NCBI GenBank assembly: GCA_963575745.1
Contig: CAUYUJ010012570.1
Coordinates: forward strand, 254,501-318,500
Direction of reading: 5' to 3'
DNA from: Prorocentrum cordatum
Taxonomy: Eukaryota > Sar > Dinophyceae > Prorocentrales > Prorocentraceae
DNA: 64,000 nucleotides
The stretch's first letter is position 1; each line of letters starts with the position of its first letter. This document shows positions 38,878 to 50,947 of this stretch, in pieces. The translations under genes and the position numbers were made by a program. The notes below the pieces were generated by a model. That model did no database searches. It saw nothing but the letters and a program-made list of their open reading frames with translations, and was not told where the DNA came from.

Positions 38878-41218
38878 GCTGACCTGGAAGGAATTTCGGC
38901 GTCAGTTGTTCCTTGTCAGCAAACTGGACGCTCACGAGGTTGTAGCGCTCGCCGACGCGGCCAGTGCTGCACTTCGCCGCGCTCGAGGACGGGCTCTCGG
39001 AGCGTCCCTCAGGCAGTTCAAGGAGTGGATGGTTACGCCCGACGGCACCACGACGCTGTTCCGCCCCCTCAAGAAGGGCCCCGAGATTGATGATGAAGTA
39101 CACACGGTAGGCGGCATCCACCTGGTCCACCCTCGGGACGTCGTCGACCACAAGGGCAAGACGTGGCACGGGCTCTGGGCCCCACAGCCTGAGGACGGCG
39201 ACGAGCTGGACGCCTTCTGGTTCGAGTTGCGGCAGTACCTCGGCGAGGGAGATGTGCCGTCCTTGGACCTTCAGCGGTTGCGGGCAGCTTTGTCTCATAT
39301 GCGGCCACGTACTGGACGAGGAGTCTATCAGCTTCGCCCCACGGACATCGAGCGGCTCCCCGACTCGGCCTTACGCGAGCTGCTCGCGATCTACGAGACT
39401 GCTGAGCACCTCGGTAGCTGGCCCTGGCAACTCCTCCTCGTCACGGGCCAGCTCTTGGCCAAGCGGCAAGGGGGCGAGCGTGTGATCGGGCTCATGTGCA
39501 TGGTGGCGCGTGTGTGGAGTCAGGCGCGCGAGGATGACGCGCGGCTCTGGGCGGACGCCACCTCCCCCACGTGGGACGCGGCGGCGCGGGGCAACTCGGC
39601 GGTGTTCGAGGCCTTCGTCAGGGCCACCGACGAGGGGGCCTACAGCGCGCTCGGCTTCGCGTACGCGCACGCCATGCTGGACGTGAAGTCCTTGCACGAC
39701 TCCATGAGCTGGGTCAAGCTGGGCAGGGCGGCGCTGCGGCTCGGCTTCCCGCCGGCGGCGCTCGCCCTCGAGCTCCAGCAGTGCATGGCGCCGAGGGTTC
39801 TTCTCATGAACGGCACGGCGTCCGAGGCTTTCCAGCCCACCAGGTCCATCGTGCAGGGGCTCAGGTCGGGCACGAGGTTCGCGCGGTGCATGACCTACTT
39901 CATCCTGGAGAGGGTCACGCAGCAGGCCCCTTCAGCGGCGCTCCAGCCGAGGATTTGGGTCGACGACCTGTCTGAGTCCGCGGTGGGTACGAGCGCTGCC
40001 GTCACGAGCACCATGACCGAGGTAGTCAGTGCTACTTGCGACCAGTTTGTGTCCGACGGCCTGGACATCTCGCCGAAGAATGTCATTGTGTGCAATCGAC
40101 CGCGTGACCTTCGTCGCATTGTCGCTGCAGTTCGGAAGCGGGGGCATGTTGTTCACGTTGCTCGATGCGCCCCTTGCCTTGGTGTGGATCTTCGGGCTGG
40201 CAGAGGTGGTCCTCGCCCTACTCGAGGAGCCCGCATGAAGAAGTCGGGGGTGTCGCATTTGCGTGTTCGAGGCTTTGCTCGGGCCAGCAAGCAGTATCGC
40301 ACTTGCCTCAAGATCGAGAACGCGTCCCCGCAGGCGGCCGCCACGCACGGGCACCAGGTGTACGGCGTGTTCGGCCAGGCTCGGCAGCAGCTTCGACAAC
40401 GATTCAGAGCAGTTTGCGCAGCTTCTGGTCGTGGACGTTGCCTCACCACGGTGCTGCAGATCCGCATGGGGGCTCAAGATCCAGCTCGTCGGCTTCCCCG
40501 CGGGCAGCTCGACATGTGGTTCCGCGGCTGGCAGCACTCACCGGCGTTGCGGCAGCGAGTGCAGCAGGCGTGGGTGTCGATTCACGATTGTCTTCGTGCC
40601 GCTCCCGCTGGACACCGACCTCGGCTTGTACGCGGGCCTATATCAGCCGTTCAGGCACTTCTCCTCGATTACGATTGGCAGCCAGTTGGGCCCCTAGGGT
40701 GGGCAAGGCTTTGCGACGACGGACAATGGGAGCGCTGGGCCTTTCCTCACGCCGATGAGTTAGCCGATGGGTCCGCTCGGCGCCTGATCGACGCCTTCGG
40801 CACGACCGTGCTTGAGCATCTGTGGCGGCAGGCGTCGGAGCATTGGTGTGGAGAGGGCTTGCAGGGCGGAGCCGACCTCGACTCGCTGCGGGCCACGGTG
40901 AAGATGCTTGATGCCACGACTCGTGGACGGTCGCTGGCGTCCCTCCTCATCACCATCGCGGCGGGCGGCACGTGGCCTGTCTCGCGTCTCGAGGAGTCCT
41001 TCGACGACGTCGACGGTCAGGACACAGGGTGTCCTCGGTGCCAGTGTTGCGTCGAGACCCCGGTGCATCGACACTGGGAGTGCAGTGCCAACATCGGGCC
41101 CAAGGCGTACGAGCTGAGCGGGAACCTGGTGGGCAGGGCCATGGCCGAGGGCGACGCCTACCCGTGTTTCTGGTTGCGCGGGATGATTCCTGCGGCTTGG
41201 ACTGCAGTACCCGAGCCT
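38860..41218 (+). pseudogene. Reverse transcriptase, unit 1, truncated before RNase H
   Basis: The frame is open from 38,552; RT-like sequence begins near FPELTWKEFRRQ (about 38,873). Motifs in order: KRQGGERVIGLM, AHAMLDVKSLHDSM (first catalytic Asp), SIVQGLRSGTRF, IWVDDLSES (catalytic Asp pair) and ISPKNVIV. The protein continues through a thumb-like region and a Cys/His cluster (TGCPRCQCC) but ends where unit 2 begins; RNase H is absent. The fused frame reads a few residues of R1 and stops at 41,270. The 906-codon frame looks identical in sequence to that of unit 2. Confidence 0.85.
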
Positions 41219-41799
41219 ACGCACTCCACGCATCGTTTGAGCGTCGCCGTTTCTTACTCATGGTTTTGTTGATCGGCGCCGGCCCTCGCACCCCTCCCTT
41301 CCCCCCCCCCATTGGAGTGGCCGTTTGGGGCGCCTGTTTCAGGCAGGTGCTGGAGTCGGACGCACTGTTGCAAACAGTCGCGTTGAGCAGAGGTCCAGAG
41401 TCACACCCTCCCTCGCCCCCCCCTTCCGCCAACTGCCGAAACGCCGAATCAGAGAAATGTTTGCATGTCTCCGATTTCCTCCACCCCCTCCTCCACCTCC
41501 TCCTCCTCCTCCTCCTTCCCGTCCTCCTTCTCCTCCTCGTCCTCCTCCTTCCCGTTCTCCTCCTCCTCCTCCTCCTCCGCCAACTGTCGAAGCGCCGAAA
41601 AAGAGAACGTCGGCTGCCTATGGTCTCGCACGGGCTCCAGAGGCGAGGGATCCAGGAACTCCTGGGGCAGCTCTGGAACCGATGGCATCATCGCATCAGT
41701 TTCGTCTTGTTCCCCATATCCTAAGATGGGGTTCTTGTTATTACTTGGACGCCTCCTACTCCTCCTTCCTCCTCCTCTTTTCTCCTCCCCTCCTGTCGG

Positions 41800-42001
41800 A
41801 CATACTCAGACTTGCTCATACACAGACTTACTCATACTCAGACTTACTCATACTCAGACCTACTCATACTCAGACTTACTCACACTCATACATACTCATA
41901 TACAGACTTACTCATACACAGACTTACTCATACACAGTATTAGTCATACCCAGACGTACACATACACAGACTTACTCATACACAGACTTACTCATACTCA
42001 G
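41800..42001. repeat. 16-bp satellite, unit 2
   Basis: Same array as in unit 1, with one CACTCATACATAC substitution near 41,880. Confidence 0.95.
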
Positions 42002-42896
42002 CACCCCTAAGGGGAGCCGCCAGGGGCCCGCCACCCAGGGGCCTGGGTGGTGGTCTGCACGGGGGGCCGTTCTTTCGCGTTCGCGGCCATTTTTGTGTGG
42101 GGATGTTGGGGATGTCCTCAGGCGGATTATTGCCCGATGGTTTATGTTGTGCCAAACCCCACATTCCTTCGCTTTCGGAGCAGTAGCAGATTTGTGGATA
42201 GGATTTATTGTCTCGAGGGAGGAGGCGCTCATTCAGCACCCCTAAGGGGAAGCCGCCCAGGGACTGGTTTGCACGGTGGCTCGTTCGCGTATAATTTCGT
42301 TTAGGGGATGGTCTTCAGCCGTCAGTGCGGTTTGCGGTTTTTGTGCCCAACATTCCTTCGCTTTTAGGAGCAGATTGGAGCTCCTGTCTTCGAGGAGGCG
42401 CTCATGTCATAGCACCCTATAAGGGGAGCCGCCAGGGCGGGGTGGTTGGAATTTTGGCACGGGGGCTTTTCGGCCACGGGCTCGTTCGCGGCCATTTTGT
42501 GGGGATGTCTCAGGCGGTTTGCCTGTTTCTGTGCCCAACATCCTTCGCTTTCGGAGAGATTTGGAGGATGTCTCGAGCGAGGCGCTCATTTCAGCACCCC
42601 TAAGGGGAGCCGCCAGGGGTGGTTGCACGGGCTCGTTCGCGGCCATGTTGTGGGGATGTCTCAGGCGGTTTGCCGGTTTCTGTGCCCAACATCCTTCGCT
42701 TTCGGAGCAGATTTGGAGGATGTCTCGAGCGAGGCGCTCATTTCAGCACCCCTAAGGGGAGCCGCCAGGGGTGTTGCACGGGCTCGTTCGCGGCCATTTT
42801 GTGGGGATGTCTCAGGCGGTTTGCCTGTTTCTGTGCCCAACATCCTTCGCTTTCGGAGCAGATTTGGAGGATGTCTCGAGCGAGGCGCTCATCTTC
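42002..42896. repeat. 152-bp satellite, unit 2, five copies, first three disrupted
   Basis: Copies begin near 42,002, 42,237, 42,413, 42,595 and 42,747. The first three are longer than 152 bp and peppered with small insertions (for example doubled C, G and T bases); the last two are close to 152 bp and clean. Confidence 0.85.
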
Positions 42897-42982
42897 ACCC
42901 CCCAGGTGGGCCAGATTTTGAGGATGTCTCGATCGGTTTGCTAGTTTTGGTGGCCAGGCTCGTGGGCGCAGATTCTTCTCAG

Positions 42983-43250
42983 GATGCCACAGGAGGCTCC
43001 AACAGGCTCCAGGAGGCTCCAGGAGACCACATGAGGTCCCAGGAGGCATCAGGAGGCCACAGAAAGACTCAAGGGGCCACAGGATGTCCCAAGAGGCTCC
43101 AGGAGGCCCCAGGAAGCTCCAGAAGGCCTCAGGAAACCACAGGAGGCCCCAGGAGGCAACAGGAAGCGCCAGGAGGCCTCGGAAGGCAACAGGAGGCCCC
43201 GAGAGGCCACAGGAGCAGGAGGCCTCAGAAGGCAACAGGAGTGGCTCCAA
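42983..43250. repeat. AGGAGGCCCC minisatellite, unit 2
   Basis: Same array as 34,062-34,330 with a few substitutions. Confidence 0.8.
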
Positions 43251-43434
43251 TCCCATGTGTTTTACGTATGCTCCTATCGATTGGGCCTCACCTGGAGCAC
43301 GATTGTTTGATGTTCTACGTATGTTTCTATAGATGGTCCTTCTCCTGTGTACACAGTCCTAAATGTTTTACTCATGTTCCTATGTATTGGGCCTCTCCTG
43401 GGGCACGAGTCCTTGGTGTTTTACGCGGCCTCAG

Positions 43435-43512
43435 GCAACGCGCTGCGCCTGCGCAACCTGAAGATCGCCAACATCAGGGCAGGCTTGGACCCGAAGACGG
43501 GCAAGCGCCTGA
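43435..43512 (+). CDS. Exon-like segment in unit 2
   Basis: 78 bases between CCTCAG and GTGAGTGAG, as in unit 1. It reads NALRLRNLKIANIRAGLDPK then TGKRL and is identical in unit 3. Confidence 0.45.
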
Positions 43513-43971
43513 GTGAGTGAGTTGGGGAGCGCCGACGGTGGTCTGGGCCTTTTCAGGCTCGGCACGGGGTGGATGGTGGCTCGCGTGGCCGCCTCACCTG
43601 ACGGCGCACACCCACGCAGCGTGGCGCGCGCGCTGCAACCTGGAGGCCGCTGTTTGCGGAGCCTCCTGGCCGCATTTTGCGGCTCTCGCCTTTTGGCGGC
43701 AGGATCGGCTCGTGTCGCACGAGCTGCCTGGTGTGTAAAAAAACAGTGGCTCTAATCCGCAATGTTTTATGTACGTCTGTTGCTATAGATTGCGCCCCCC
43801 CTGGGGCACGAAACCTTCCTAGGAGGTCCCAGGAGGTCCCAAGAGGCTCCTGGAGACCCCAGGAAGCCCCAGTAGGTTTCAGGAGGCCCCAGGAGGCCCC
43901 AGGCTCATGCACAGAGACGCGCTTGTACTACTGAGGCTCATTCACACTCCAATTCATTCGCAGTTAGATTG

Positions 43972-45609
43972 ATGTCCAGACCGTCACAACTGAAGCACGT
44001 TAATATTCGAAAGCTCTTGCGCCTAGACATTCAGTCGGACAGGTCCATTGTGAGTAGATTGCACATTATGGGGAAGCCTCCACGCAGTGAATCATTTTTT
44101 GACGCTTCAGGCCCCCCCTCCCCCCCCTGGAACACCTCTTCCCCTCCTCCCTCCTCCTACTCCTCTTAACCTCCTCCTTCCTCATCCTCCTCCTCTCGTC
44201 TTCCCGTTCTGGATCAGACCCCCCCCCCCCCCACCCCCCCCCCTGGCCCCCGCCCCAAAGTGCCAGCGCGCGGCCAGGGCGGGGCAGATAGGGGCCGAGG
44301 CCAGACGGTGTACAGTGCGAACGGAATTCCCAGATCTCTCCCTCTCCACGCCCCCACCACCCTCCTCCCCTCTCCTCCTCCTCTCCTCCACTCCCTCCTC
44401 CTGCCTCCCTCCTCCCTTCCTCCTCCTCTCCTCCTCCCTTCGTTCCCCCTCCTATTCATACTCCTCTCTCTCCCTACTCTTTCCTCCTCCCCCTCCACTT
44501 CCTCCTCCTCCTCCTCCTCCTCCTCCTCTTCCTCCTCCTCCTCCTCCTCCTCCTCCTCAAGATCCTCAAGATCATCTCATTGCTGGGTTATTTTCGCTTG
44601 AAATCCGAGGCGCCATCCAATGCAGCCGCAGCGCAGCGCGACAGCCGCCAGCGCGCGACCGTCGTTCAGCGCGCAGCGCGACAGCCCTCGCGGCCGCGCG
44701 GCAGCTGCCAGGGCGGCGGAGGAGGTGGCCAGTCGGCGCTGCTGAAGCCAGGCGAGGCGCTGGTATCAGCGACGGAGGCGATCGCTGGGGCTGCTGCGGA
44801 GCAGGGCGGCGAGGTGCCCAGCGAGCTCAAGCAGGCCCTCGTGGTGCAGCAGCACGCCCAGGCCGCCGCCGCCAAGGCTGCGGAGCCCTCGCACGAAGAC
44901 GCCTTCCGTAAGGCGGCTGGTGAGTGCAAATACCTGAATTGGCGCCATCAGGGGGCCGTGGATCAGGTCCTGCGCTGTCGCGCGGCGCTGACAGCTGCCG
45001 AGGGGCGCGAGAAGGACCTCGCGATGCAGCTGGCGGAGGCCGAGGCGGCGAAGCAAAAGGCGGCGGCCGCAGGTGCCGACGACTCCTGGGCAGCCTCCAG
45101 GCTCAGCGCCGCCGCCCGATGCCGAGGGCGAGCTGTTCCAGCTGGCGTGGGGCGACTCGGTCTTCACGGGCGAGGCCATCGAGGAGCTGGACGAGGGCGA
45201 GCGCCAGGCCATGGACGCTCTCCGCCGTGAGTTGTGCACTACCAAGACCCAGGTGGAGTCGCACTCGACGGAGGTGAAGGCCAAGCTGGCGCAGGCCAAG
45301 GCGCTCGCGGAGCAGAGCAAGCAACGCTTGGCCAAGAAGCGCAAGGGGCCTGAAGGGGCCGCGGTCACTGGACAGGCCCAGGCCGAGGCAGCCCCAACGG
45401 GAGGAGGCGGCGGCGTCGAGGCCCCAGTCGGGGTCGGTGCCAGCGCCACCGCCGCGGCGGCCTCGGACGCCACTGGTGGCGGCGAGGAGGCGGCGCGCCC
45501 TGCAGCAGAAGCCGCCGAGCTCAGCGAGGCCAAGTTCAGGGCCGCGGAGCGAGCTGTTGAGGCCGGCGGTGGCAAGGGTCACGGCGGCAAGGCGGCTTCC
45601 GTGGTCTGA
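43972..45609 (+). pseudogene. ORF1-like protein, unit 2, multiply broken
   Basis: Retains the ATG (43,972) but carries several small indels between 44,040 and 44,500 that break the frame before the coiled-coil-like part. It also has the same 17-bp deletion after GGCCGCAG (about 45,072) as unit 1. The terminal part reads intact to TGA at 45,607. Confidence 0.6.
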
Positions 45610-47823
45610 CGCCAGGCCGCCGCGGCCGACAGTACCGCGGCTCAGGGCGCATCCAACGCGCCCAAGTTTGAAGAACAGGAGGACCCGCCGACGGCGGCAG
45701 CAGTGGAGTTGACTTCAGTCGGGCAAGCTGAATGTGCTCCAGCAGCTGCTCCTCGGGGGCTACGTGTCGATGGCGTTCGCGTTGATCGACAGGCCGTGGA
45801 CTCCAGCGAGTTCGAGCGGCGCTTTTTCTTCGGTAGTATCACGTCTATGGGGCCCCAGGCGTGGCAGTTTGTGCATGACAGCACGCAGGGGTACGATTAC
45901 GTGAGCTTCGTCGAGGCGCACGTCAGGGCCTCGGCGCAGCTCAGCTTTTGGCGCCGCAAGGCCAAGCGCCAAGGATGGCGGCTGATGTGCAACCCAGCCC
46001 GACCGAGCAAGGGGTCTGGTACGGAGGGTGGCGAGTGGATCCTCGCCCGCAGCCACCTGCATGCCAGCAGCTTGGCAGCGACCACTCCCGCGCCCAAGCA
46101 GCTGCGGGCGCCGTCCACCTCGGACTTGGACGGCTTCCAGGCCAGCGTCCTGCACATGAAAGGGTTCGCGCTGGTGGCGATTGTGTTCTACGCCTTCTCC
46201 TCCATGGGTTGGGCGCAGGACAACTTGCGGCGGTGCGCGCGCCTCGGCGCGCTGGTCACGGCGCTCCAGCTGCCGTGATTCATCCTCGGGGACTTCAACA
46301 TGGGCGCGTCCGTGTTGCAGCGCCGTGGCTTCGTCAAGCGCGTTGGTGGGCACATCCTGCAGCGCGAGGCCGCCGTCACTTGTGATGCAGGGCAGTGTGG
46401 GTCGCACATCGACTTCGGCCTGTGCTCGGCCTCATGCCTACCGTACCTCGCGAGCTTCATCGACGTGCAAGCGGTGCCTTGGAAGACCCACTGCGGGCTC
46501 GTGCTGGGCATTCGCGGCAGTGGCGAGCAGCTTTTTTCAAGACAGCTGGTGGCGCCGCGGCCCCTGCCTGAAGGGTGTCGGCCGGCGCCGCCGCGGTCCA
46601 CTTCAGCCATGGAGTTGGAGGCGTCCGCGCGAGCCGAGGCTGCGAAGGAGAAGCGGACAGCCTTCCTGCACGGCATGTTCGGCGACCGTTTGGACGGTGA
46701 TGACGCGGTGTCTACGGCCGACAGCGACGGCTGTGGTGACGACTCCGACCTGGCCTCGTCCGTGGGCGACTTCGAGGGGCTCGATAGCATCGTCGAGCAG
46801 ACCAGTCGCCAGCAGCCTTGCGGTGGCGGGGGCCCTTCGCCGTGCGCAGGCGGGTCCGACGCCTTCTTCGCTCCCGCGGGCAGCCTCGCCACGTTCGGCC
46901 TTTCGCCGCTGTTGGCGGCGGTTCCAGCAGTGCGGCCCCAGGCGCCGGTGCCCTTTTCAGCCCCCGCGCCGACGGCAAAAGGGCACCGGGCCTTGGCGGC
47001 GGACCCAGGGCGGTCGCGGCCAAGTATGAGTATGGATGCAGCGGACGATGACCCATTCGCAGAGGTGGATGATTCAGCCGAGTGTCTACGTGCCCTGGCG
47101 GGTGACGAGACGGGGCCAGTCGACCCTGAGTGTGGCGTGGACGAGGGTAATCGCGAGTCGGTCGATGGGGCCGACGGTAATCAGTGCAAGGAATCCGCTC
47201 CCTGTGCGAGGCAATCACGGTCTCGGACATCCCACCGCGTTCCCTCGTCTGCGGCGGTGTCCAGCGCGGCTGCACATGCTGATCCTGATCTCGGTCCCCA
47301 GGAGAGGCACAGCGGCGGTGCTGATGAAGCGAGCTACTGGATCTCGGAGTCCACCTGGCAGGAAGCGGCCTCGTCGCGGACCTCGAGCTTCGCGAGCTCT
47401 GAGCCGTGGACGGTGATATCCGACTCCATCGCGTACCGCCTCGGAGGTCACGGTATCGCAGGCATCAGCCACCAGCGCAGCCAGTGGGTCAGGCAGGTTG
47501 AGGAGGCAGTTCGACGGCATCATGAGGTACCTGCGGATCACACTGCAGGGGCGTCACGAGCAGCAGGACCCAGTCTACGCGACGGTTACGTCAGCCAGGT
47601 CAGTGTCGACGAGCCTCCGGAGATCATCGATAGCGGGCAGTCGATCAGCTGGTGGGCCGCGGTGCACACAGTCGTCAGCAAGCTCGGCAAGTTCAGCATG
47701 GCCCAGCACACGTCGGTCAACTACGCTCGTGAGCGACCTCGGCTGCAGCAGGAATGTCGCAGACGAGCGCGCAGGACGGCGGCCTGTGTCCGGACCTTCG
47801 CAGCGCTCGAGGCGGTTTCCTGA
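45610..47823 (+). pseudogene. APE-type endonuclease region, unit 2, interrupted by TGA
   Basis: Same motif order as unit 1, with the shared TGA at 46,276-46,278 just before FILGDFNM. It carries HILQREAAV, as in unit 3, where unit 1 has RILQRDAAV. The linker hairpin is at 46,947-46,987. The frame ends at a TGA at 47,821. Confidence 0.75.
46947..46987. repeat. Perfect 11-bp hairpin, unit 2
   Basis: GGTGCCCTTTT and its complement, as at 38,001-38,041. Confidence 0.8.
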
Positions 47824-50164
47824 GCTGACCTGGAAGGAATTTCGGCGTCAGTTGTTCCTTGTCAGCAAACTGGACGCTCACGAGGTTGTAGCGCTCGCCG
47901 ACGCGGCCAGTGCTGCACTTCGCCGCGCTCGAGGACGGGCTCTCGGAGCGTCCCTCAGGCAGTTCAAGGAGTGGATGGTTACGCCCGACGGCACCACGAC
48001 GCTGTTCCGCCCCCTCAAGAAGGGCCCCGAGATTGATGATGAAGTACACACGGTAGGCGGCATCCACCTGGTCCACCCTCGGGACGTCGTCGACCACAAG
48101 GGCAAGACGTGGCACGGGCTCTGGGCCCCACAGCCTGAGGACGGCGACGAGCTGGACGCCTTCTGGTTCGAGTTGCGGCAGTACCTCGGCGAGGGAGATG
48201 TGCCGTCCTTGGACCTTCAGCGGTTGCGGGCAGCTTTGTCTCATATGCGGCCACGTACTGGACGAGGAGTCTATCAGCTTCGCCCCACGGACATCGAGCG
48301 GCTCCCCGACTCGGCCTTACGCGAGCTGCTCGCGATCTACGAGACTGCTGAGCACCTCGGTAGCTGGCCCTGGCAACTCCTCCTCGTCACGGGCCAGCTC
48401 TTGGCCAAGCGGCAAGGGGGCGAGCGTGTGATCGGGCTCATGTGCATGGTGGCGCGTGTGTGGAGTCAGGCGCGCGAGGATGACGCGCGGCTCTGGGCGG
48501 ACGCCACCTCCCCCACGTGGGACGCGGCGGCGCGGGGCAACTCGGCGGTGTTCGAGGCCTTCGTCAGGGCCACCGACGAGGGGGCCTACAGCGCGCTCGG
48601 CTTCGCGTACGCGCACGCCATGCTGGACGTGAAGTCCTTGCACGACTCCATGAGCTGGGTCAAGCTGGGCAGGGCGGCGCTGCGGCTCGGCTTCCCGCCG
48701 GCGGCGCTCGCCCTCGAGCTCCAGCAGTGCATGGCGCCGAGGGTTCTTCTCATGAACGGCACGGCGTCCGAGGCTTTCCAGCCCACCAGGTCCATCGTGC
48801 AGGGGCTCAGGTCGGGCACGAGGTTCGCGCGGTGCATGACCTACTTCATCCTGGAGAGGGTCACGCAGCAGGCCCCTTCAGCGGCGCTCCAGCCGAGGAT
48901 TTGGGTCGACGACCTGTCTGAGTCCGCGGTGGGTACGAGCGCTGCCGTCACGAGCACCATGACCGAGGTAGTCAGTGCTACTTGCGACCAGTTTGTGTCC
49001 GACGGCCTGGACATCTCGCCGAAGAATGTCATTGTGTGCAATCGACCGCGTGACCTTCGTCGCATTGTCGCTGCAGTTCGGAAGCGGGGGCATGTTGTTC
49101 ACGTTGCTCGATGCGCCCCTTGCCTTGGTGTGGATCTTCGGGCTGGCAGAGGTGGTCCTCGCCCTACTCGAGGAGCCCGCATGAAGAAGTCGGGGGTGTC
49201 GCATTTGCGTGTTCGAGGCTTTGCTCGGGCCAGCAAGCAGTATCGCACTTGCCTCAAGATCGAGAACGCGTCCCCGCAGGCGGCCGCCACGCACGGGCAC
49301 CAGGTGTACGGCGTGTTCGGCCAGGCTCGGCAGCAGCTTCGACAACGATTCAGAGCAGTTTGCGCAGCTTCTGGTCGTGGACGTTGCCTCACCACGGTGC
49401 TGCAGATCCGCATGGGGGCTCAAGATCCAGCTCGTCGGCTTCCCCGCGGGCAGCTCGACATGTGGTTCCGCGGCTGGCAGCACTCACCGGCGTTGCGGCA
49501 GCGAGTGCAGCAGGCGTGGGTGTCGATTCACGATTGTCTTCGTGCCGCTCCCGCTGGACACCGACCTCGGCTTGTACGCGGGCCTATATCAGCCGTTCAG
49601 GCACTTCTCCTCGATTACGATTGGCAGCCAGTTGGGCCCCTAGGGTGGGCAAGGCTTTGCGACGACGGACAATGGGAGCGCTGGGCCTTTCCTCACGCCG
49701 ATGAGTTAGCCGATGGGTCCGCTCGGCGCCTGATCGACGCCTTCGGCACGACCGTGCTTGAGCATCTGTGGCGGCAGGCGTCGGAGCATTGGTGTGGAGA
49801 GGGCTTGCAGGGCGGAGCCGACCTCGACTCGCTGCGGGCCACGGTGAAGATGCTTGATGCCACGACTCGTGGACGGTCGCTGGCGTCCCTCCTCATCACC
49901 ATCGCGGCGGGCGGCACGTGGCCTGTCTCGCGTCTCGAGGAGTCCTTCGACGACGTCGACGGTCAGGACACAGGGTGTCCTCGGTGCCAGTGTTGCGTCG
50001 AGACCCCGGTGCATCGACACTGGGAGTGCAGTGCCAACATCGGGCCCAAGGCGTACGAGCTGAGCGGGAACCTGGTGGGCAGGGCCATGGCCGAGGGCGA
50101 CGCCTACCCGTGTTTCTGGTTGCGCGGGATGATTCCTGCGGCTTGGACTGCAGTACCCGAGCCT
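47806..50164 (+). pseudogene. Reverse transcriptase, unit 2, truncated before RNase H
   Basis: Same motifs as unit 1 (MLDVK, QGLRSG, WVDD, SPKN), all catalytic residues present, and the same truncation, here at the junction with unit 3. Open from 47,498; reads into R1 and stops at 50,216. Confidence 0.85.
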
Positions 50165-50745
50165 ACGCACTCCACGCATCGTTTGAGCGTCGCCGTTTCT
50201 TACTCATGGTTTTGTTGATCGGCGCCGGCCCTCGCACCCCTCCCTTCCCCCCCCCCATTGGAGTGGCCGTTTGGGGCGCCTGTTTCAGGCAGGTGCTGGA
50301 GTCGGACGCACTGTTGCAAACAGTCGCGTTGAGCAGAGGTCCAGAGTCACACCCTCCCTCGCCCCCCCCTTCCGCCAACTGCCGAAACGCCGAATCAGAG
50401 AAATGTTTGCATGTCTCCGATTTCCTCCACCCCCTCCTCCACCTCCTCCTCCTCCTCCTCCTTCCCGTCCTCCTTCTCCTCCTCGTCCTCCTCCTTCCCG
50501 TTCTCCTCCTCCTCCTCCTCCTCCGCCAACTGTCGAAGCGCCGAAAAAGAGAACGTCGGCTGCCTATGGTCTCGCACGGGCTCCAGAGGCGAGGGATCCA
50601 GGAACTCCTGGGGCAGCTCTGGAACCGATGGCATCATCGCATCAGTTTCGTCTTGTTCCCCATATCCTAAGATGGGGTTCTTGTTATTACTTGGACGCCT
50701 CCTACTCCTCCTTCCTCCTCCTCTTTTCTCCTCCCCTCCTGTCGG

Positions 50746-50947
50746 ACATACTCAGACTTGCTCATACACAGACTTACTCATACTCAGACTTACTCATACT
50801 CAGACCTACTCATACTCAGACTTACTCACACTCAGACATACTCATATACAGACTTACTCATACACAGACTTACTCATACACAGTATTAGTCATACCCAGA
50901 CGTACACATACACAGACTTACTCATACACAGACTTACTCATACTCAG
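50746..50947. repeat. 16-bp satellite, unit 3
   Basis: Array of ACTTACTCATACACAG units matching unit 1. Confidence 0.95.

Larger units (their letters stand above)
32587..41218 (+). mobile_element. Tandem retroelement unit 1 (5' repeat, satellites, ORF1, EN, RT; no RNase H)
   Basis: First of three head-to-tail copies of one segment, 8,632 bp. It begins ACGCGCTCCACGCATCG and ends GAGCCT. The order is R1 repeat, TCC tract (32,844-32,945), 16-bp satellite, 152-bp satellite (four copies), AGGAGG minisatellite, exon-like segment, C-rich and TCC tracts, ORF1, endonuclease, RT. There is no poly-A or target duplication at the junction with unit 2, so the array looks like tandem duplication of a locus rather than repeated retrotransposition. 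Confidence 0.85.
41219..50164 (+). mobile_element. Tandem retroelement unit 2
   Basis: Second copy, 8,946 bp, begins ACGCACTCCACGCATCG. Same internal order as unit 1. It differs by a longer and damaged 152-bp array (42,002-42,896) and by an indel-dense TCC region near 44,040-44,500. The RT part matches unit 1, whereas the endonuclease part matches unit 3 at positions where unit 1 differs. Confidence 0.85.
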
